A DNA stretch of 12,764 nucleotides from DASWHX01 sp036397995 (GTDB taxonomy: Bacteria > Bacteroidota > Bacteroidia > Cytophagales > Cyclobacteriaceae). The DNA is taken from assembly GCA_036397995.1 (NCBI GenBank), contig DASWHX010000066.1, positions 1 to 12,764 of the forward strand, read 5' to 3'. Under the pieces are notes generated by a model. It was not told the origin of the DNA and did no database searches. It saw only the letters and a list, made by a program, of their open reading frames with translations. Made by a program: the position numbers and the translations under genes. Shown one piece after another: positions 8,260 through 12,764 of this stretch; position 1 is the first letter of the stretch; each line of letters starts with the position of its first letter.

Positions 8260-8616
8260 ATGAAGAAAATATCTTACATTTTACTGATTCTGATTTTTTC
8301 AGCACCAATCATCAATGCGCAAGCACAGGTTCTTAAAACCAATCTGACAATCACAGTTCTGGATGACAATGGCAATATCCAGGAAGGCGCTACAGTAATC
8401 CTTTACAAGAATGAAACAGATTATCGCGAAAGTAAGAATCCTGCCATTGAAAAGCAGGTGACGGATAAGAAGGGCAGAGTCAAATTCAAAGATTTGGATA
8501 CGATGGCCTATTTTGTGGAAGTCAGGAAAGGCGATCTTAACAATGATGGATTAGGTGCTCAGACCGGTGAACTTGTGGCGGGAAGAACGAATAAGGCAAA
8601 TATTATTATACAGTAA
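8260..8616 (+). CDS. Small secreted carboxypeptidase-regulatory-like (transthyretin-fold) domain protein
   Basis: This 118-residue product has a signal peptide (about 1-22, MKKISYILLILIFSAPIINA, cut near AQA). One small beta-sandwich domain follows: a first strand NLTITVLDDNGN, then EGATVILYKNETDY, then VTDKKGRVKFKDLDTMAYFVEVRKGD, the pattern of carboxypeptidase regulatory-like or CNA-B-type domains (G-A-T-V-x-L-Y and D-x-x-G-x-x-x-F-x-x-L). There is no catalytic domain, no lipobox cysteine and no transmembrane helix after the signal, so it should be periplasmic or surface-exposed and probably acts in binding or structure. It starts 18 bp after the giant protein's stop codon and ends 19 bp before the thioesterase, which suggests one transcript. 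An upstream GATATTTG (8248-8255) is a 7/8 match to the -7 promoter box but lacks a -33 element. Its connection with the giant protein is inferred only from position. Confidence 0.85.
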   Translation: MKKISYILLILIFSAPIINAQAQVLKTNLTITVLDDNGNIQEGATVILYKNETDYRESKNPAIEKQVTDKKGRVKFKDLDTMAYFVEVRKGDLNNDGLGAQTGELVAGRTNKANIIIQ

Positions 8617-8635
8617 TCCGTTCCTCCCGAGCTTT

Positions 8636-9040
8636 ATGCGTATACCGATCCAGGTCCGTTATTCAGATTTTGATATGATGGGCCACTTGAATAATTCTGC
8701 CTATGCCACATATTTTGAGCTGGCCAGGCTGCAATTTCTAATGTCCTTGTTTGAACAAAACTCCTTTAAATGGACAGATGTAGTAGCGAACCTTAATATT
8801 GACTATCGAATACCGGTTGTACCTCAGAGTAAACCCATCATGTATATCTCTTGTTCCAGAATTGGTAATTCCAGTTACGATCTTGAGTATAAGGTTGTTG
8901 AGGAAACTGATGAAACACACCTTTATGCTGAAGGTAAAACGGTTCAGGTTTGTGTGGATCCAAAGACACAGACATCACAAAAATTACCGGATCCGGCAAA
9001 GGAAATTTTGAGTAATGTTTTGGTTCCTAAAAAAGAATAA
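8636..9040 (+). CDS. Acyl-CoA thioesterase, hot-dog fold (4HBT/FadM-YbgC-like)
   Basis: The 134-residue product has the N-terminal signature RYSDFDMMGHLNN (residues 8-20) followed by YATYFELAR (23-31). This is the DxD-xx-GHxNN plus ExAR pattern of the 4-hydroxybenzoyl-CoA thioesterase family. D13 is the likely catalytic aspartate by family analogy, and the enzyme would hydrolyse acyl-CoA thioesters in the cytoplasm. A GTG-initiated reading (8555) would add 27 unrelated residues and overlap the preceding gene by 62 bp. I chose the ATG at 8636 because it gives the usual family length of about 130-140 and a clean 19-bp gap. No Shine-Dalgarno sequence is visible. The last codons (Pro-Lys-Lys-Glu-stop) double as the T-tract and part of the stem of a terminator-like hairpin read on the other strand. 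The substrate cannot be deduced, and I see no functional link to the secreted proteins upstream. Confidence 0.92.
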   Translation: MRIPIQVRYSDFDMMGHLNNSAYATYFELARLQFLMSLFEQNSFKWTDVVANLNIDYRIPVVPQSKPIMYISCSRIGNSSYDLEYKVVEETDETHLYAEGKTVQVCVDPKTQTSQKLPDPAKEILSNVLVPKKE

Positions 9041-9064
9041 CCCCGGATTTTGGGGCCGGGGTTA
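9029..9064 (-). terminator. Terminator-like hairpin with T-tract, leftward orientation
   Basis: A perfect 9-bp stem, TAACCCCGG (9038-9046) pairing with CCGGGGTTA (9056-9064), closes a 9-nt loop. Read leftward it is followed by TTCTTTTTT (9037-9029), the classic intrinsic-terminator arrangement for a leftward transcript such as one from the small ORF at 9493. Read rightward there is no T-run after the stem, so for the thioesterase mRNA it would be at most a 3' protective hairpin. The left arm includes the thioesterase stop codon. Confidence 0.7.
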
Positions 9065-9331
9065 ACTATCAACCTTAAAGTTTGGGGTAAATACTACCAG
9101 AGATAATACTCATTCAAATTTACTAATCACTGTCCCCTAAACTTTGCCTTTTCCCTATTATTAGCATCTATGTAAGATTTCCGTACGATTTATCCAAAAT
9201 GAAGTTTATTCCTCCATATAATTATAATCTGAAAAAAATATAGCTTTTAACCTGGATTAAAATTGAGCGGAATTCATGTAATAAATAATCAGTTTATTAT
9301 ATATTCCTGAGTGAAAATAGTAAAAACTGCT
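9065..9331. other. Intergenic region with no gene seen
   Basis: AT-rich sequence with only very short ORFs (about 14 codons or fewer) on the strands read. The one visible structure is an inverted repeat, AAAGTTTGGGG at 9077-9087 and CCCCTAAACTTT at 9134-9145, which pairs over 11 bp with a one-base bulge around a 46-nt loop. No tRNA or recognisable small RNA was identified. Confidence 0.6.
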
Positions 9332-9493
9332 CTATTTTGAGGTAAGAAGCAAAATTCCTGAAGCCGCTACAACCATCCAAAACACATAATCAGACAAGGC
9401 CGGAATAACCATAATGTCCAATTTATCCAGCACCGGTATCAAAATCATAAGAATTGAAATCAATCTGAGGATAGAACGCGTTTTATTGCTCAT
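9332..9493 (-). CDS. Small two-helix membrane protein, function unknown
   Basis: An ATG-initiated leftward ORF of 53 codons starts MSNKTRSILRLISILMILIP and ends ASGILLLTSK. It has a basic N-terminus (K4, R6, R10), a hydrophobic segment at about 9-21, a short polar turn with VLDKLD (21-26), and a second hydrophobic segment at about 27-51 with YVFWMVVAASGILLL. This is the layout of a small inner-membrane hairpin protein with its N-terminus inside. It occupies a gap otherwise empty of genes, is divergent from the Sua5 gene, and has a good terminator hairpin about 270 bp downstream. Upstream, TTAATTTG is a 7/8 match to the Bacteroidota -7 box. I do not recognise a family, so the call rests on composition, position and start codon. 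Confidence 0.6.
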   Translation of the reverse strand: MSNKTRSILRLISILMILIPVLDKLDIMVIPALSDYVFWMVVAASGILLLTSK

Positions 9494-9592
9494 AATTATT
9501 TTAGTTAGTTGGGCACAAATTAATAATTTGGAGTCTAATTCTTCAAACTAATCGCGGAAATAGGCACTGATATTGAAAAAGCCGTAACCATT

Positions 9593-10510
9593 TTGAAAAA
9601 TGGCGGCCTGGTTGCAATCCCAACTGAAACGGTATACGGGCTGGCAGGTAATGCATTAGATGAGAGGGTGGTTTCAAGAATTTTCAGCGCAAAGAAACGG
9701 CCTCAATTCGATCCATTGATAGTTCATTGTTCAAGTATTGGCCAGATAAGCCATTATGCCACCCTGGAGAATCCACAGGCCAGGCTTTTAGCAGAAAAAT
9801 TCTGGCCGGGCCCCATGACACTGGTTCTGCCAAAAAAAGACGTTGTTCCCTATTTGGTAACCAGTGGAATGGATACGGTTGCTATGCGGATACCAGCACA
9901 CGAAATGACATTACATTTATTACGGCAACTTGATTTTCCATTGGTTGCCCCGTCCGCCAATCCTTTTGGATATGTAAGTCCGACTACTCCGGACCATGTG
10001 AATGACAATTTGGGTGATGTCGTTGATTATATTCTTGACGGCGGACCTTGCCAACTTGGAATTGAATCAACAATAATTTTGTTTGACAATAAAATTCCGA
10101 CTGTTCTGCGAAGCGGGAGTTTATCGGTGGAAAAAATACAAACAATTATTGGAGAGATAAATGTGGTCACGCATTCTTCGTCAAATCCCTCTGCACCCGG
10201 GATGCTTAAGTCGCATTACGCTCCAGGAAAGAAATTAGTGTTAGGGAATATAGAACTTTTGCTTGGAATGCCCGATTATGATCGCGTCGGAGTTCTTTCT
10301 TTCAGGGAGAAATTTGAACACCCCAAGATTGTCAGCCAGATCATATTATCAGAAAATGGCGATTTGGAAGAAGCCGCTACCAACCTTTTTTCAGGTCTTC
10401 GATCTCTGGATAAAATGGATATTAATTTTATACTTGCAGAAACGGTTCCTAATCATGGCTTAGGCCGGGCAATAAACGATCGACTTAAACGCGGAGCATC
10501 TGATAAATAA
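9593..10510 (+). CDS. L-threonylcarbamoyladenylate synthase (Sua5/YciO/YrdC family, with Sua5 C-terminal domain)
   Basis: The enzyme makes threonylcarbamoyl-AMP from threonine, bicarbonate and ATP, the first step of t6A37 tRNA modification. With the TTG start it has 305 residues. The YrdC domain shows PTETVYGLAGNA (10-21), KKRPQFDPL (34-42) and SANPFG (121-126), which supply the known K-x-R and S-x-N nucleotide-binding residues. The linker motif PGMLKSHYAP ends at 211 and leads into the Sua5-specific C-terminal domain. The start is doubtful: in-frame codons upstream (from 9551) encode AEIGTDIEKAVTILKNGG, which looks like the family's N-terminal helix, yet no ATG, GTG or TTG precedes it before the stop at 9536-9538. 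An ATC (9551) or ATA (9560) may be the real initiator, giving about 319 residues. The stop codon overlaps the start of the phosphoglycerate kinase gene (TAATG), so the two are likely translated together. Family assignment is firm; the 5' boundary is not. Confidence 0.93.
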   Translation: MKNGGLVAIPTETVYGLAGNALDERVVSRIFSAKKRPQFDPLIVHCSSIGQISHYATLENPQARLLAEKFWPGPMTLVLPKKDVVPYLVTSGMDTVAMRIPAHEMTLHLLRQLDFPLVAPSANPFGYVSPTTPDHVNDNLGDVVDYILDGGPCQLGIESTIILFDNKIPTVLRSGSLSVEKIQTIIGEINVVTHSSSNPSAPGMLKSHYAPGKKLVLGNIELLLGMPDYDRVGVLSFREKFEHPKIVSQIILSENGDLEEAATNLFSGLRSLDKMDINFILAETVPNHGLGRAINDRLKRGASDK

Positions 10511-11694
10511 TGAAAACGGTAGATTCAATAAATTTCAAAAATAAGAAAGCCCTTATTCGAGTAGACTTCAATGTTCCCTTAAACAATGAACTACAGATTA
10601 CGGATGATACCAGAATTAAGTCAGCTATTCCAACAATTAATAAGATACTTTCTGATGGCGGATCAGCAATCCTGATGTCTCACTTGGGAAGACCAAAAGA
10701 CGGGCCAAATCCAAAGTATTCCCTCAAATCTCTATTAATCGATTTGCAATCGCGCTTCAGTGGTGCGGTTTACTTTAGTTCCGATTGTATCGGCGAAGAA
10801 CCGCAAAAGTTAGCCAGGAATTTAAAACCCGGGGAATTATTATTGTTAGAAAATCTTCGCTTCCATCCGGAAGAGACCAAAGGAGAATTGAGCTTCGCCA
10901 GACAATTAGCTGCCTTGGGTGATGTATACGTAAATGATGCATTTGGCACCGCGCACAGAGCCCATGCTTCCACAACGGTCGTAGCCCAATTTTTTCAGGA
11001 TAAAGTTTGCGGATATGTGATGGCCGCTGAAATTGAAAATGCAGATAGAGTTTTACATCATTCGGAAAAACCTTTTACCGCCGTAATGGGTGGCGCCAAA
11101 ATTTCCGACAAGATTTTGGTTATTGAAAAACTGCTGGATAAAGTGAATAATCTCCTTATTGGGGGTGGGATGGCATATACATTCTTTAAAGCTTTGGGTG
11201 GGAATATTGGCAATTCCTTACTTGAACCTGATAAGCTGGATTTAGCAAAAGAACTGATAGGAAGAGCAAAAGCAAAAAATGTGAACCTGGAACTCCCGAT
11301 TGATTCCATCATTGCAAATAAATTTGAGAATAACGCCGAACATAAAGTTGCCAAAAACATTTCCATTCCAGATGGCTGGATTGGAATGGATATCGGTCCG
11401 GAGTCCCGGAAAGTATTTTCTAACATTATCATTAACTCCAGGACAATTTTATGGAATGGCCCAATGGGTGTTTTTGAAATGCATAATTTTACTGCCGGAA
11501 CCATTGAAATTGCAGAAGCCGTTGTTTCAGCCACAGAAAAAGGCGCTTATTCATTAATTGGAGGTGGAGATTCTGCTTCTGCAATAAATAACCTGGGATT
11601 TGGAGACAAGGTTTCCTACGTTTCTACCGGCGGAGGTGCACTCCTGGAATATATGGAAGGCAAATTACTTCCTGGTATCCTTGCTCTCGAATAA
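10510..11694 (+). CDS. pgk: Phosphoglycerate kinase
   Basis: This 394-residue protein of normal length is the glycolytic enzyme that transfers phosphate from 1,3-bisphosphoglycerate to ADP in the cytoplasm. Visible motifs include RVDFNVP (17-23, with substrate-contacting D19 and N21), SHLGRPK (57-63), GGAKISDKI (194-202), GGGMAYTF, NGPMGVFE (316-323) and GGGDS (351-355) near the nucleotide site, and STGGGA (372-377). All expected catalytic residues that I can place are present, so it should be active. The ATG overlaps the Sua5 stop codon by one base, which indicates translational coupling. No promoter or Shine-Dalgarno sequence of its own is obvious, so expression may depend on upstream transcription. 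There is no clear terminator after it. Confidence 0.97.
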   Translation: MKTVDSINFKNKKALIRVDFNVPLNNELQITDDTRIKSAIPTINKILSDGGSAILMSHLGRPKDGPNPKYSLKSLLIDLQSRFSGAVYFSSDCIGEEPQKLARNLKPGELLLLENLRFHPEETKGELSFARQLAALGDVYVNDAFGTAHRAHASTTVVAQFFQDKVCGYVMAAEIENADRVLHHSEKPFTAVMGGAKISDKILVIEKLLDKVNNLLIGGGMAYTFFKALGGNIGNSLLEPDKLDLAKELIGRAKAKNVNLELPIDSIIANKFENNAEHKVAKNISIPDGWIGMDIGPESRKVFSNIIINSRTILWNGPMGVFEMHNFTAGTIEIAEAVVSATEKGAYSLIGGGDSASAINNLGFGDKVSYVSTGGGALLEYMEGKLLPGILALE

Positions 11695-11853
11695 AATGAG
11701 ATCAATCCGGAATCAACGGAAGATTTGCCTGCGACAGAATCATTGACCTCTTTATAAGAAATTAAAGCGGAATTTCTAAAGTTGGAAGATGGATTGGAAA
11801 TTAATTTGGATGAAATAATTAAATTCAATGGCCTGGCAATACCTGATATTTGC
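11695..11853 (+). other. Coding-like stretch after pgk, possible gene relic
   Basis: Directly after the pgk stop, and in the same frame, 20 codons read NEINPESTEDLPATESLTSL before a TAA (11755-11757). Another 32 codons then read EIKAEFLKLEDGLEINLDE and on to IPDIC before a TGA (11854-11856). The composition (many GAA, GAT and AAT codons, acidic hydrophilic residues) looks protein-like, but there is no start codon placing it in a gene and no recognisable family. It could be a decayed gene end or chance. The rest of the gap before the cupin holds a candidate promoter box. Confidence 0.3.
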
Positions 11854-11864
11854 TGATGTGGCTT

Positions 11865-11872
11865 TAAATTTG
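11865..11872 (+). promoter_or_regulatory. Candidate -7 promoter box for the cupin gene
   Basis: TAAATTTG matches the Bacteroidota -7 consensus TAnnTTTG exactly and lies 17 bp before the preferred ATG at 11890. No TTG is found at the standard 19-20 bp spacing upstream; the nearest TTTG is only 12 bp away. In AT-rich DNA this may be a chance match. Confidence 0.35.
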
Positions 11873-11889
11873 AGTTAATAGTGAATGCA

Positions 11890-12606
11890 ATGAAAGTTAG
11901 AAATTGGTTTGCCTTACTATTATTTATCTTTCCCCAGGATACAGCCGGGCAAGTTTGGAAATTATTTGAAACGGAACAAATCCATCAGAAGCGGGCTGAA
12001 TCCGGAAAGAATTATTTTCCATTTCTCAATGAGTCTTCTTTCGCGATTGGTCTGTACGAATTAAAGTCTAAAGTAATTGATAATCAGCCAGTTCACCATG
12101 AAGATGAAGTTTATTTTATTGTATCCGGAAAAGCAAAACTAGTAGCCGGCGACAGCACTTTTGATGTCTCCGCCGGGAGTATCGCCTTTGTAAGAGCTGG
12201 TGTTTCGCACAGGTTTGTTGAAATTGAAGAAGACTTCTCTGCACTTGTTATATTCACCAAAACACCAACAAAAACAGGCGATGCTGATGCGTTGGCTTTT
12301 GAGCTTGATAAGTTAAGGCAACCAAGAAATCCGGAAGAGAACGTCTGGAACCAGTTTCTTTTTGTTTCAACCATACGAATGGGGTTGTACCTTCTTCCTC
12401 AATCTCTGGGTGGCGACCAGCCAATGACTCATAATGTGGATGAAATTAATATCGTGACAAATGGTGACGCGACGCTGGTGGTTGGGGAAGAAAAAATTCC
12501 GGTAAAAATGGGATCAATTGTTTGGGTGAAGGAAGGCAACCCTCATTCCTTTACAAATCTAAGTGAAGATTTTGATGTCCTGATTGCCTTTCATATCAAA
12601 CCCTAG
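11890..12606 (+). CDS. Secreted two-domain cupin (bicupin) protein
   Basis: The 238-residue product has a probable signal peptide (about 1-21, MKVRNWFALLLFIFPQDTAG). Two tandem cupin barrels follow that resemble each other. The first has HHEDEVYFIVSG (H69, H70, E73) and GSIAFVRAGVSHRF (H107); the second has THNVDEINIVTNG (H181, E185) and GSIVWVKEGNPHSF (H219). Classic cupins bind metal with HxHx3E plus a later H. In both domains the first histidine position is Pro or Met, leaving a possible His/Glu/His site, and the usual proline of motif 2 is Arg or Lys. Substrate and activity are therefore unclear; isomerase, dioxygenase or sugar-binding roles all occur in the family. A GTG start at 11881 would add three residues, but I prefer the ATG because it begins a normal signal peptide. 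The stop codon overlaps that of the convergent gene on the other strand. Confidence 0.88.
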   Translation: MKVRNWFALLLFIFPQDTAGQVWKLFETEQIHQKRAESGKNYFPFLNESSFAIGLYELKSKVIDNQPVHHEDEVYFIVSGKAKLVAGDSTFDVSAGSIAFVRAGVSHRFVEIEEDFSALVIFTKTPTKTGDADALAFELDKLRQPRNPEENVWNQFLFVSTIRMGLYLLPQSLGGDQPMTHNVDEINIVTNGDATLVVGEEKIPVKMGSIVWVKEGNPHSFTNLSEDFDVLIAFHIKP

Positions 12607-12764
12607 TTACCGAAAAACCCTTCTTCCGGGGCATCCGAAAATGCATCAGCCCTAAACCTCCATGAACCATCCACTTGTTTGCGTGCAACCGTAATAAATT
12701 TACCAATCGATCTTCCCTGGACACCCTCTTTATTCATCCTGTCTAATTTATAGTAGCCTATATC
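12603..12764 (-). CDS. Partial DUF4440/SnoaL-like (NTF2-fold) protein, C-terminal end
   Basis: Only the last 53 codons are inside the window; the gene continues beyond 12764. The visible part begins DIGYYKLDRMNKEG, continues RSIGKFITVARKQVDGSWRF, and ends EEGFFGN. The G-K-F-x-T-x-x-x-K-Q-x-D-G-S-W-x-x-x-x-D pattern is typical of the final beta-strands of SnoaL/DUF4440 proteins of the nuclear-transport-factor-2 fold, which include small isomerases, hydrolases and many uncharacterised secreted proteins. With the N-terminal half missing, neither a signal peptide nor active-site residues can be judged. Its TAG stop (read leftward at 12605-12603) overlaps the cupin TAG, so the two convergent genes share bases and have no intergenic terminator. 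Confidence 0.72.
   Translation of the reverse strand, partial: DIGYYKLDRMNKEGVQGRSIGKFITVARKQVDGSWRFRADAFSDAPEEGFFGN

Noticed and set aside
8555..8635. GTG-initiated N-terminal extension of the thioesterase
   Set aside because: It overlaps the preceding gene by 62 bp and adds residues not expected in the family, while the ATG at 8636 gives the standard length.
11058..11534. Leftward 158-codon ORF
   Set aside because: It lies entirely antisense within phosphoglycerate kinase, whose motifs are intact, and has no recognisable domain.

Overview
The window looks like chromosomal DNA of a member of the Bacteroidota. The best evidence is a PorP/SprF-family outer-membrane protein next to a giant secreted protein that ends in a gliding-motility-associated (CHU_C, type B) sorting domain. 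Both belong to the type IX secretion system (T9SS), which is confined to this phylum. Two exact TAnnTTTG promoter boxes and the general lack of Shine-Dalgarno sequences agree with that. An order such as Cytophagales is only a guess from the gene mix.

Layout. Positions 1-528 hold a tandem array of five complete and one partial ~90-94 bp units, each able to fold into an imperfect hairpin. Next come two leftward genes: an M48 (Ste24-type) membrane metalloprotease and, upstream of it, the PorP/SprF-family protein. A divergent intergenic region (2880-3051) separates these from a rightward cluster. That cluster has a 1729-residue modular surface or secreted protein with two beta-propeller-like blocks, PKD/Ig-like modules and a C-terminal T9SS signal. 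It is followed 18 bp later by a small secreted carboxypeptidase-regulatory-like protein and 19 bp after that by a hot-dog thioesterase. A GC-rich hairpin and a small leftward two-helix membrane ORF (9332-9493) fill the gap before the next rightward pair. That pair is a Sua5-type threonylcarbamoyl-AMP synthase and phosphoglycerate kinase, joined by a TAATG stop/start overlap. A secreted two-domain cupin follows. The window closes with the 3' end of a leftward DUF4440/SnoaL-like gene whose stop codon overlaps that of the cupin.

How the genes work together. The PorP/SprF-family protein is the likely outer-membrane partner that lets the divergently encoded CHU_C protein be exported or anchored through the T9SS. 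The small secreted protein may share that transcript. The protease, thioesterase, Sua5 and phosphoglycerate kinase are housekeeping or general-purpose genes with no obvious link to the surface protein.

I found no convincing undescribed multi-gene system. The most unusual elements are the hairpin repeat array, the internally duplicated propeller-PKD protein, the Sua5 gene lacking a normal start codon where homology predicts one, and a small membrane ORF. Four starts were judged from sequence and are discussed in the entries (PorP, thioesterase, cupin, Sua5).
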